Notes under the pieces: generated by a model
Told to the model about the DNA's origin: nothing
Databases searched by the model: none
What the model saw: only the letters and a program-made list of their open reading frames with translations
Made by a program: the position numbers and the translations under genes
DNA from: Marinihelvus sp963695135
GTDB taxonomy: Bacteria; Pseudomonadota; Gammaproteobacteria; Xanthomonadales; SZUA-36
Reading direction: 5' to 3'
DNA length: 64,000 nucleotides
NCBI GenBank assembly: GCA_963695135.1
Contig: CAVOGA010000002.1
Coordinates: 310,001-374,000 of the forward strand
In this document: positions 51,213-58,917 of the stretch, piece by piece
Numbering within the stretch: position 1 is the stretch's first letter
How the letters are laid out: every line of letters begins with the position of its first letter

Positions 51213-52135
51213 TGCCCGCCTCCTGACTGCTGTTCACCACCCTCCGCGTCGATGATTTTCTTCATGTAGGTCCATGAGGTCTCGTTGGGGCGCGTGTCAT
51301 CCAGCGGCGGCGGCGCGGTGTATTCCGGATAGTTCAGCGCAATCTCTTCCTGCATGATCGCCGGCAGCTGGTCGAAACTTTCGAGCTTTTTGCCGACGGC
51401 GTTGAAGTACAGAATGCCGTTGCGTCCGTTCATCTCCATCCATGGAAGCCACTGGGAAATGCGCACCCACGAGACCACCGGGTAGGCCACGTCCAGGTCG
51501 TCGTCCATGAGTTCTTCCATGTCACCGTTGAAGTCAAAGATTTCCGTGGCGTGATAAGTGCCACCCACGTACTTCTGGTAATCGCCGCCCATCGGGTTGG
51601 TGTAAAACAGCGGTACTTCCATGGCCGAAATCCAGGTGCCGTTGATTTCGCGCAGGTTCAGGCTCTTCATGCTGCCGTCTGCGTTGGTCGCGTAGGTGGG
51701 TCCGCGTCCGTTTACCGGGTCGTTGGCCACGTGAATCACTTCCACCGTGTCCCCGGTCCAGGGGTTCTCCCACTCGCGCAACACCTCGTTCGTTTCCGGG
51801 TCAAGGTACAGCATGATTTCCCGCGATACGAAAACGTAGCCGGGGCCGCGCTCCGGGTCATTGACCGAGCCGCACTGGCGAATGTTCATGCCTTCCACGT
51901 TAAACAGGTGCTTGTCCCGCTCGCCGGTCACGCGCGAGTAAACCTTGCCGGCCCAGGTATAGGTCACTGCCTGGCCGTCGACGTCCGAGCAGGTCATTTT
52001 GCGCATGACCTTCAGATATCCTTCCGGCGTGCTGGCATCAATCGTATCGGCCTGAACGGCGCCGCTGCCCAGGGACAGCAGGCTGATGCAGCCCAGGCCC
52101 AGGGTGAGTTTGCGTGTCTTGCTTTGATGGCTCAT
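51209..52135 (-). CDS. DUF1838 family exported protein
   Basis: 308 residues. A signal peptide (LTLGLGCISLLSLGSGAVQA) precedes a domain rich in Trp, Tyr and Pro (VMRKMTCSDVDGQAVTYTWAGKVYS, LREINGTWISAMEVPLFYTNPMGG, WVRISQWLPWMEMNGRNG) that matches DUF1838. The family's function is unknown; it is often found near catabolic gene clusters. Both neighbours are VOC proteins and both junctions are 4-bp ATGA overlaps, so the three genes form one tightly coupled unit. Confidence 0.78.
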   Translation of the reverse strand: MSHQSKTRKLTLGLGCISLLSLGSGAVQADTIDASTPEGYLKVMRKMTCSDVDGQAVTYTWAGKVYSRVTGERDKHLFNVEGMNIRQCGSVNDPERGPGYVFVSREIMLYLDPETNEVLREWENPWTGDTVEVIHVANDPVNGRGPTYATNADGSMKSLNLREINGTWISAMEVPLFYTNPMGGDYQKYVGGTYHATEIFDFNGDMEELMDDDLDVAYPVVSWVRISQWLPWMEMNGRNGILYFNAVGKKLESFDQLPAIMQEEIALNYPEYTAPPPLDDTRPNETSWTYMKKIIDAEGGEQQSGGGH

Positions 52136-53010
52136 GTGGTCCTTCCTTTTCGGTCATGGGTGATGAAGTAACGCTCGCCGGCGGCGCCGATATGCAGGCC
52201 TGCTGGCGCGTGCTCGTGGGAAAAGTGAATCAGGGCAATGCCCGTGGGTATCTCGTCGCCGCCATAGGGCGCCGGTCTGAGACCGGCGACCTGGTCGATT
52301 TCGATCAGCGTGTTGTCCGCCAGCTGCAGCGTCGCAACCGGGTGCGCATGGTTTTTCTCAAAGCCGAGTGCGGCGCTGATGACCGTGATCGCAGTTTCGA
52401 AACGCAAACCTTCATTGCCGGACAGTCGTTCGTAGTGATCAAGGACCGCGTCCCGGTCGGGGCAGGTCATGACCGGGATAAACAGGCGATCCACCCGGCA
52501 GCGGGCCCGGGGAAGCTCAAAGGGCGGCAGTGGTCGCTTGACCTGCGTGAGGTAGAGCACTTCGCCGGACGGCCCCACCACCTGCATGGCGCGGATCGCG
52601 TCGCTGATGGCGAGGTCGGCGGGCGCGCCGATAATGTCAAAGGGACTGTCGGCCAGGCTGTGGCCCAGCGCGTCCACGTCCTGCACGTCGATTTCCAGGG
52701 CCAGCCAGCCAACGTGGGTGAAGGGCCGGCGGGCCGGCGCGTCGGGGCATTCAATCAGCCTCAGCCAGGGTTCTCCGAGTTCGTTGGCCAGCCAGGCGCA
52801 GCGGCTGCCGCCAAGTTTGGCCCAGCCGAGTTCTGAGGCCTGAGGTGTTCCCAGGACGGCGGTTTCCACCGGGTCCAGGCCCAAGTGTCCACCGTAGGCC
52901 TCGATGCTATGATCGAGATCCCGCGTGACAATCGTCGCAGCCAGTGCAGGTCCCAGGCGGGGAGAGGTCAAGGCGTGACTCCATGGTTCCCGGTTTCCGG
53001 GGTTTGCCAA
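52132..53010 (-). CDS. VOC-superfamily protein (two modules)
   Basis: 292 residues from a TTG at 53010. Module one (~18-140): ALAATIVTRDLDHSIEAYGGHLGL through SGEVLYLTQV; module two (~150-290): VDRLFIPVMTCPDRDAVLDHYERLSG through GIALIHFSHEH. It lacks a clear 2-His-1-Glu iron site in the N-terminal half, so ring cleavage is uncertain. It is the first gene of a VOC-DUF1838-VOC unit. Related in layout to the protein at 40963-41901. Confidence 0.75.
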   Translation of the reverse strand: MANPGNREPWSHALTSPRLGPALAATIVTRDLDHSIEAYGGHLGLDPVETAVLGTPQASELGWAKLGGSRCAWLANELGEPWLRLIECPDAPARRPFTHVGWLALEIDVQDVDALGHSLADSPFDIIGAPADLAISDAIRAMQVVGPSGEVLYLTQVKRPLPPFELPRARCRVDRLFIPVMTCPDRDAVLDHYERLSGNEGLRFETAITVISAALGFEKNHAHPVATLQLADNTLIEIDQVAGLRPAPYGGDEIPTGIALIHFSHEHAPAGLHIGAAGERYFITHDRKGRTT

Positions 53011-53042
53011 CAGCGTAATAATTCAGCGTAATAATATAGCTT

Positions 53043-53064
53043 AATAATATATGAATATAACATT
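53043..53064. promoter_or_regulatory. AT-rich palindromic element, regulon site 8
   Basis: An inverted repeat whose left TAATAATAT and right ATAACATTA arms match at 7 of 9 positions, with a 6-bp spacer. Its right end touches the ATG of the nitrilase-like gene at 53065, leaving no room for a normal ribosome binding site. It lies in the divergent promoter of the VOC gene (minus). Confidence 0.55.
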
Positions 53065-54123
53065 ATGACCAACACCGTTCCGAGCTACCAGGCGCTGGCC
53101 CTCCAGCTTAACTGTCACGCAGTGAATCGTTGCGCGAGCGTGGTTGATGCGCGGGCGCGCATCGCCGCCAGCCTCGATCACGTTGCCGAGCGCGTTCATG
53201 GCAGCCGCCTGTTCATCCAGTCCTTCAGCGGGCTCGCACCGCGTCTGGTCGTTTTACCCGAGTATTTCCTGAGCGGTTTTCCCATGGGGGAGTCCATACC
53301 GGAGTGGCAGGCCAAGGCCTGCATCGCAATTGACGGTCCGGAATACGAGCGGCTTGGCCGGATCGCCCAGGACAACAAGGTCTACCTGTCCGGTAACGCC
53401 TATGAGTTGGATCCCTATTTCCCGCAGCTTTATTTCCAGACCTCCTTCATCATTGACGATACGGGCAGCCTGGTCCTGCGCTACCGCCGCCTGGTGTCCA
53501 TGTATGCCCCCACGCCGCACGATGTGCTGGATGCCTACCTTGACCATTACGGCGCGGACGCGCTGTTTCCCGTGGCCGAGACAGCGCTGGGGCGCCTGGC
53601 CTGCGTGGCCTCGGAGGAGATCCTGTACCCGGAAATCAGCCGTGCGCTGGTCCTGCGCGGCGCGGAAGTGTTGTGCCATTCATCGAGCGAGGTCAGCGCC
53701 AACTCGGTGACGCCGAAAAACATCGCCAAGCAGGCCCGCGCCTACGAGAACATGGTTTATGTCGTTTCCGCCAACACCGCCGGTGTCCGGGACATCGCCT
53801 TACCGGAGTTCTGTGTGGACGGGCATTCCCAGGTCGTGGACTTCAAGGGCAGGGTGCTCGCGGAGGCTGCCGGCGGAGAATCGTTGTGCGGCAACGGCGA
53901 GATTCAAATTGAGCAGCTTCGGGCGGCGCGCTCGAAGCCGGCCATGACCAACCTGCTGGCGCGCCAGCGCCTGGAATTATTTGTTTCGACCTACGCGGGT
54001 GCGCCCGTGCACAGGGCCAACGGTCTGCTGGAGAACGGCGAGGTGAGCGTGCCCGACCGGGGCTTTTTTTTGCAGGCCCAGGCCGAGGCGATTGCCGCGC
54101 TGCAGGAGCGTGGCGTGATCTGA
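53065..54123 (+). CDS. Nitrilase-superfamily (carbon-nitrogen hydrolase) protein with replaced catalytic residues
   Basis: 352 residues with the family's beta-sandwich layout. The glutamate is present (E66 in LVVLPEYFLSG). The lysine position reads LRYRRL (R142), and where relatives have CYDxxFPE this protein has SEEILYPE, so the nucleophilic cysteine is S183 (C180 is three residues away). It is therefore a doubtful classical amidase or nitrilase and may use Ser, be inactive, or have another role. The start abuts an operator element and lacks a Shine-Dalgarno sequence, so leaderless translation is possible. Confidence 0.75.
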   Translation: MTNTVPSYQALALQLNCHAVNRCASVVDARARIAASLDHVAERVHGSRLFIQSFSGLAPRLVVLPEYFLSGFPMGESIPEWQAKACIAIDGPEYERLGRIAQDNKVYLSGNAYELDPYFPQLYFQTSFIIDDTGSLVLRYRRLVSMYAPTPHDVLDAYLDHYGADALFPVAETALGRLACVASEEILYPEISRALVLRGAEVLCHSSSEVSANSVTPKNIAKQARAYENMVYVVSANTAGVRDIALPEFCVDGHSQVVDFKGRVLAEAAGGESLCGNGEIQIEQLRAARSKPAMTNLLARQRLELFVSTYAGAPVHRANGLLENGEVSVPDRGFFLQAQAEAIAALQERGVI

Positions 54124-54218
54124 GACCGCCCTGGCCGAAGTGATTGACGGCCGGGCATGATTGCTTAATCAGGCCACCTGGCACAGGCGTTCGCGATCCG
54201 GTCAATTGGCCGCGAAGC

Positions 54219-55004
54219 TCAGCCGTCCAGCGTCAGATCCATGCGGTACTGAAAGCGTTCCGGGTGATAGAAAACTTCGAGGTAATCGATCAGGTGCTCA
54301 CCCTTGCCGACCTGGTTGTAGGAACGCCGACGCAGATTGAGCAGCGGTGAGCCGAGGTCCACGCCCAGCGCTTCGGCGGCGTCCGGGGCGGCGCCCACGG
54401 CACGGATCGTTTGCTTCACATGGGTGATTTCCAGCCCCTTGTTGCGAAAGTAGGCCAGTCGCGGGGTTTTTTCGAAGATTTTCGGGTTGCGGGGTTTTTT
54501 CACGCCGTGGGTCCAGCTTTTGTAATAGCCGAAGCGCAGGCCGTCCCGCTCCCGGATTCGCGCGAGGTAGAGCAGCGTTTTGCCGTCTTTCAGCCCGAAC
54601 TCCTCCTGGATCATGCGCGGCGGGGCCATCATTTCGCACTCAAGCAGAATGGCGCGGGAGTTCAGCGCCATTGTCTCAATTTCCTGCAGCATGCCGGTCA
54701 GCGGCGCGTGCACCGGTTGTTGCTTGTAGGTGTACGTGACATGCGTGCCCTTGCCCCGGTGCCGCTCCACCAGCCCCTCGGCGGCCAGTTCGTCAAGCGA
54801 GCGCTTGGCCGTGATTCGAGAAATCGCGAACTGATCCGAGAGTTCCTTTTCGGTCGGCAGGCGCGAGCCGTCCGGAAAGGTGCCGTCCACGATGCAGGTC
54901 TTCAGCAGGTTATAGAGCTGAAAATACATCGGCGTCGGCGAATTCTTGCTGAGGGTTTCGCGTTGTTTCTGGGTAAATACCTCGCTGAGGTCTACCATGG
55001 GCAC
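54219..55004 (-). CDS. GntR-family (HutC/UTRA) transcriptional regulator
   Basis: 261 residues. The N-terminal winged helix-turn-helix is SRLPTEKELSDQFAISRITAKRSLDELAAEGLVERHRGKGTHV, and the C-terminal UTRA ligand domain (~95-255) ends LEVFYHPERFQYRMDLTLDG. Such regulators bind a catabolic intermediate and release an AT-rich palindrome. Sites 9 and 10 lie in its own divergent promoter region and eight related elements lie before other catabolic genes in this window. It is the only visible regulator that fits this role, so it is the prime candidate for control of the whole set. Confidence 0.85.
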   Translation of the reverse strand: MPMVDLSEVFTQKQRETLSKNSPTPMYFQLYNLLKTCIVDGTFPDGSRLPTEKELSDQFAISRITAKRSLDELAAEGLVERHRGKGTHVTYTYKQQPVHAPLTGMLQEIETMALNSRAILLECEMMAPPRMIQEEFGLKDGKTLLYLARIRERDGLRFGYYKSWTHGVKKPRNPKIFEKTPRLAYFRNKGLEITHVKQTIRAVGAAPDAAEALGVDLGSPLLNLRRRSYNQVGKGEHLIDYLEVFYHPERFQYRMDLTLDG

Positions 55005-55031
55005 GTCCTTGCGTTTGGTGTTTTTGGTTTA

Positions 55032-55053
55032 ATTGGCATAATGATATATCAAA
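55032..55053. promoter_or_regulatory. AT-rich palindromic element, regulon site 9
   Basis: It contains TAATGATAT (55039-55047) and the perfect palindrome TGATATATCA (55042-55051). It lies 28 bp upstream of the GntR start; binding here would give self-repression. Confidence 0.6.
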
Positions 55054-55137
55054 TCGTCATTTTATAGAACATATCCCCGGGTCAAGCCGAACGTTTCCTG
55101 GCAGTTTCATTGTTTGCGGCTTGCCGGGAAATGTCTC

Positions 55138-55159
55138 ATACCTATATCATTAGGGCATA
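55138..55159. promoter_or_regulatory. AT-rich element, regulon site 10
   Basis: It contains ATATCATTA (55144-55152), the reverse complement of TAATGATAT. It lies 128 bp upstream of the membrane-protein gene that starts the hydantoinase operon and 106 bp from site 9, so one regulator could serve both directions. Confidence 0.5.
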
Positions 55160-55286
55160 TCGGCCCGGGTGTTCCCGGCGGTGCCAACTGGTCTGAGTCA
55201 GCGCGCCCTGAAGCCGGCCTGAAACCTGTCCCAATTCATCTTCGTGTGACCGTCCCGGCGGATCACCGGCAACAGGATCCAGCGTT

Positions 55287-55967
55287 ATGATCACGACCCT
55301 TGCGGTGCTCAAGTGGAGTCACATTCTTGCCATGGTCTACTGGCTTGGCGGCGAATGGGGGGTGTTCCAGACTTCCTATAACGTCGTCAACTACCGGCTG
55401 CCCATGGATGAGCGCAAGCGCCACATGGAAACCGCCTACCGTATCGATATCCTGGCGCGCACCGGCATCGTGCTGCTGTTTCCCCTGGGTATGCACATGG
55501 GCTGGTACTACGGCATTCAGCCCTGGGGCGGTGCCTTCCTGGTGGGCATGTGGATCTTTTTCGCCATCTGGCTGAGCATCACCTGGGCGGCCTTCCTTTA
55601 TCGCGAGACGGACCGGGGCATCGCCATCACCGTGTTCGACGAGCGAATCCGCTACCTGTTCATACCCCTGATTTTCATTGCGGCCGTCTCATCCCTGCTT
55701 GGCTACGGCCCCTTCGAGGCCCTGCCGGGCCAGCGCTGGTTCTCAACCAAGGTACTGATTTTCTCACTGCTGCTGGTTATCGGCCTGAAGCTGCGCTTTA
55801 TCATGCGCGAATGGACCGAGCTGTTCCGGGTCCTGGCGGTTGATCCGGACAACATGGAAGCTGAGGAGAAACTGGATAAGTCGATCCGCTTTGGTCGCAG
55901 GATCGCCTATGTTTACTGGATCGGTATTGGCTCGGTCGCGTTCCTCGGTGCGGTAAAACCCTTCTGA
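55287..55967 (+). CDS. Multi-pass membrane protein, function unknown
   Basis: 226 residues with about six transmembrane helices (WSHILAMVYWLGGEWGVFQT, ILARTGIVLLFPLGMHMGWYYG, IWLSITWAAFLYRETD, YLFIPLIFIAAVSSLLG, VLIFSLLLVIGLKLRFIM). Conserved-looking histidines and tryptophans in the helices (SHI, MHMGWYY) suggest possible heme or metal binding, but I do not recognise a family. It is the first gene of the regulon-site-10 operon. Confidence 0.72.
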   Translation: MITTLAVLKWSHILAMVYWLGGEWGVFQTSYNVVNYRLPMDERKRHMETAYRIDILARTGIVLLFPLGMHMGWYYGIQPWGGAFLVGMWIFFAIWLSITWAAFLYRETDRGIAITVFDERIRYLFIPLIFIAAVSSLLGYGPFEALPGQRWFSTKVLIFSLLLVIGLKLRFIMREWTELFRVLAVDPDNMEAEEKLDKSIRFGRRIAYVYWIGIGSVAFLGAVKPF

Positions 55968-56006
55968 AGCGGGCGCCGGTTCCGGAGAACCCCTGGAGGA
56001 GAGAAA

Positions 56007-56726
56007 ATGACCGCCTATCCCACCATCCGCGGCACGATTCGCTACACCAGCCGCAAGCCGGAGCGGATGAATGAAGAGCGCGGCCGCGAGCATTTTTCCC
56101 TGACCCGGCAGCCGGATGGCATCGACCTGCTGCACGCCCATTGCGAGATCGACGACGAGCCCATGGTCGTGCGCGACGTGGTTCTGGCCCTGGGCCACGC
56201 GGATTCACGTCCCCATGACTGCAACGTGCGACTATCCGTCGGCCACCGCTTTGAGGGCAGTGGCTGGATGCGATTTACAGAAAAGACCGCGGAGTGTGAA
56301 AGCTGGAATCAACGCGACGGTCGCATCACCCAGCGCCTTGAGCTCGAGGCGCCGGTCCGGTGGCTGCAGTCCCACCCGATCGTGGGTGACGCCCTGCTGA
56401 TGAAGCTCTACGATCTCTCCCAAGGTCCCGGGAAGACCTTTTTCGACAATCTGTACCTGACCTCACCGGATCATCGTGGCGCCACCGGCCCGCAGTTGTT
56501 CCGGACCGGCTTTGCCATTGTGTACCTGGGCGAGGAAGATATTGAGGTGGAGGCGGGGACATTTCGTGCCCGTCATTTTCAGGTCGCTGACACGGCGGGC
56601 AACCTTCCGGAGGAGCATCCACCCTATGATGTCTGGTGTACGGCGGATGAGGATTACCTTCTGCTGCGCGCCGGCGCCGGGGGTTACATGCAAACCCATT
56701 ACGAGCTGGTGGAACTCCACCGCTGA
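56007..56726 (+). CDS. Conserved hypothetical protein, DUF3108-like
   Basis: 239 residues of beta-rich sequence with no signal peptide (GTIRYTSRKPERMNEERGREHFSL, WMRFTEKTAECESWN, FDNLYLTSPDHRGATG, GYMQTHYELVELHR). It resembles DUF3108-type proteins in spacing of beta strands only; the function is unknown. It lies 39 bp after the membrane protein and 9 bp before the CoA-transferase. Confidence 0.6.
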   Translation: MTAYPTIRGTIRYTSRKPERMNEERGREHFSLTRQPDGIDLLHAHCEIDDEPMVVRDVVLALGHADSRPHDCNVRLSVGHRFEGSGWMRFTEKTAECESWNQRDGRITQRLELEAPVRWLQSHPIVGDALLMKLYDLSQGPGKTFFDNLYLTSPDHRGATGPQLFRTGFAIVYLGEEDIEVEAGTFRARHFQVADTAGNLPEEHPPYDVWCTADEDYLLLRAGAGGYMQTHYELVELHR

Positions 56727-56735
56727 GGAACAGGA

Positions 56736-57938
56736 ATGAACAAACCGCTGCACGGTGTGCGAATTCTGGACCTGACCCACATGCTGTCAGGTCCCTACGG
56801 CGCCATGATCATGGCCGACCTGGGCGCGGAAACCATCAAGGTCGAGCCGCTGCACGGCGAGGGCACACGCAAGCTGCTGGCTACCGACCCCGAGAATTCC
56901 CTGGACGGGATGGGCGCCTACTATCTCACCCTGAACCGCAATAAGAAAAGCGTCGCGATTGACCTGAAAAGCGCGGCCGGGCGCGAGGTGTTTTACGACC
57001 TGGTGCGCCAGGCGGACGTGGTCATTTCCAATTTCGGGGTCGGTGTACCGGAACGGCTCGGCATCGATTTCGACACCCTGAGCAAGATCAACCCGCGCAT
57101 CATCACCTGCACGGTCACCGGTTTTGGTTCGGATGGCCCGAACCCGAAACGGCCGGCTTTCGACCAGGTCGCCCAGGCCATGGGCGGCGGCATGTCGATC
57201 ACCGGGCCGGATGCCGACCACCAGGTGCGTGCCGGCATTCCGATCGGTGACCTGGGCGGCGGCATGTTCGCGGTCATGGGCGTGCTGGCAGCCCTGGTTG
57301 AGCGCGGGACCAGTGGCAAGGGTCAGCACGTGGACATTTCCATGCTGGACTGCCAGGTGTCCATGCTCAATTACATGGCGACCATGCACTTCCTGTCCGG
57401 CAAGGACCCGTACCCGATCGGCAATTCCCACTTCGTGCACGTGCCCTACAACACCTTCCGCACTGCGGACGGCTGGATCGTGATCGCGGTCATTACCGAT
57501 AATTTCTGGCAGAACCTGAAGCAGGTCGTGAATATTCCCGAGTTCGACAACCCGAAGTACGATGGTCAACCGGGCCGCTGGCAGGACCAGGACATGATTA
57601 ACCGCCGGCTGAACGAGGTGCTGGCGGAAAACACCTCGGCGCACTGGCTGGCGGCGCTGGAAGAAAAGCGCATTCCCTGTGCGCCGGTAAACCGCTTCAG
57701 CCAGGCGCTCAGCGATGAGCAGGTCCTGCACCGCAACATGGTGGTTGAGCTGAAACACCCGAACGGCAAGAGCACCCGGGGCCCGGGTAACCCGGTAAAA
57801 TTCTCCCGTACCAGCGAGGAGGCCTTCAGCGCCGCCCCGGAAGTGGGGCAGGACACGGACGCGGTGCTCGGTGAATTGCTGGGTTACGACGAGGCGCGGA
57901 TTGCGGCGCTGAAAGCACAGGAGACCATTGGCGGATGA
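56736..57938 (+). CDS. Class III CoA-transferase (CaiB/BaiF family), copy 3
   Basis: 400 residues: VRILDLTHMLSGPYGAMIMADLGAETIKVEP, LNRNKKSVAIDLKSAAG and RPAFDQVAQAMGGG, in which D143 is the likely catalytic aspartate. It activates an organic acid by CoA transfer. The HMG-CoA-lyase-like gene starts inside its stop codon, so CoA activation and cleavage are probably consecutive steps. Confidence 0.88.
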   Translation: MNKPLHGVRILDLTHMLSGPYGAMIMADLGAETIKVEPLHGEGTRKLLATDPENSLDGMGAYYLTLNRNKKSVAIDLKSAAGREVFYDLVRQADVVISNFGVGVPERLGIDFDTLSKINPRIITCTVTGFGSDGPNPKRPAFDQVAQAMGGGMSITGPDADHQVRAGIPIGDLGGGMFAVMGVLAALVERGTSGKGQHVDISMLDCQVSMLNYMATMHFLSGKDPYPIGNSHFVHVPYNTFRTADGWIVIAVITDNFWQNLKQVVNIPEFDNPKYDGQPGRWQDQDMINRRLNEVLAENTSAHWLAALEEKRIPCAPVNRFSQALSDEQVLHRNMVVELKHPNGKSTRGPGNPVKFSRTSEEAFSAAPEVGQDTDAVLGELLGYDEARIAALKAQETIGG

Positions 57939-58837
57939 GCGAGACGGTCATCATCAACGACGTGGGGCCCCGGGACGGGCTCCAGAACCAGCAGAAAATT
58001 CTCCCGCCGGCGGAGCGCATCCAGCTTGTTCGCGCCCTGCTGGCGGCCGGCATGAAGTACGTGGAAGTGGCGGCCTTTGTCTCGCCAAAAGCCGTACCGG
58101 CCATGGCCGGCGCCGCGGAGGTTGTTGCCGGCCTGGCCGATGTGCAGGATGCCCACCTGTCCGTGCTGATTCCCAATATGAAAGGCTATGAACTGGCCAC
58201 GGCGGCGGGCGCAAAAGCCGTCGCCATGGTGCTGTACGCCACCGACGAGATGGCCCAGGCCAATGTAAAAATGACCATGGCACAGGCCGATGACGCCACG
58301 GAAGCGATTATTGCCCGGGCCCGGGAAGAGGGCGTGGCGGTGATGGCGACGATCTCCGTGTCCTTCGCCTGCCCGTTTGCCGGTGCGGTGGACCCGGCGG
58401 TGGTGCGTGCTTCCGCCGAGCGCTTCCTGGCCCTGGACGTGGCCGAATACGTGGTAGCTGATACGATCGGCGCCGCGAATCCGGGGCAGGTCCGGACACT
58501 GATGGATGCCCTGGTGCGGGATCACGGGCCGGAACGGCTGGCCTGCCATTTTCACGACACGCGCGCCATGGGCCTGGCCAATGTGTTCGCCGCCATTGAA
58601 TCCGGCGTGCGCCGCTTTGATGCGTCGATCGGCGGACTGGGCGGCTGTCCGTTCGCCCCCGGCGCCTCGGGTAACGTGGCCACGGAAGACGTGGTCATGA
58701 TGCTGGAACAGATGGGCTTTGACACGGGTATCGACCTGCCGGCATTGCTGAAGGCCTCGGACCTGGCCCGGGAACTGACCGGCACGGCGCCCGGCGGCAG
58801 GGCCAAACCCTGGATGGACCGCTACCTGGCGGCCTGA
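57935..58837 (+). CDS. HMG-CoA-lyase-like enzyme (copy 2)
   Basis: 300 residues, start overlapping the CoA-transferase stop by 4 bp. IINDVGPRDGLQNQQ holds the metal site, CHFHDTRAMGLAN the histidines, and GLGGCPFAPGASGNVATED the lid cysteine. It cleaves a 3-hydroxyacyl-CoA to acetyl-CoA (or propionyl-CoA) and a keto acid. The identity of the acyl group would be set by the CoA-transferase. The copy at 11179-12114 is clearly related but diverged. Confidence 0.88.
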   Translation: MSETVIINDVGPRDGLQNQQKILPPAERIQLVRALLAAGMKYVEVAAFVSPKAVPAMAGAAEVVAGLADVQDAHLSVLIPNMKGYELATAAGAKAVAMVLYATDEMAQANVKMTMAQADDATEAIIARAREEGVAVMATISVSFACPFAGAVDPAVVRASAERFLALDVAEYVVADTIGAANPGQVRTLMDALVRDHGPERLACHFHDTRAMGLANVFAAIESGVRRFDASIGGLGGCPFAPGASGNVATEDVVMMLEQMGFDTGIDLPALLKASDLARELTGTAPGGRAKPWMDRYLAA

Positions 58838-58917
58838 GCGGGCAAACCACAGATAAGGGCATGGGCCGCGAAAAAGCCGATGCAGACCAAAAACATGCGA
58901 ATAACCTGGAGTGCACT

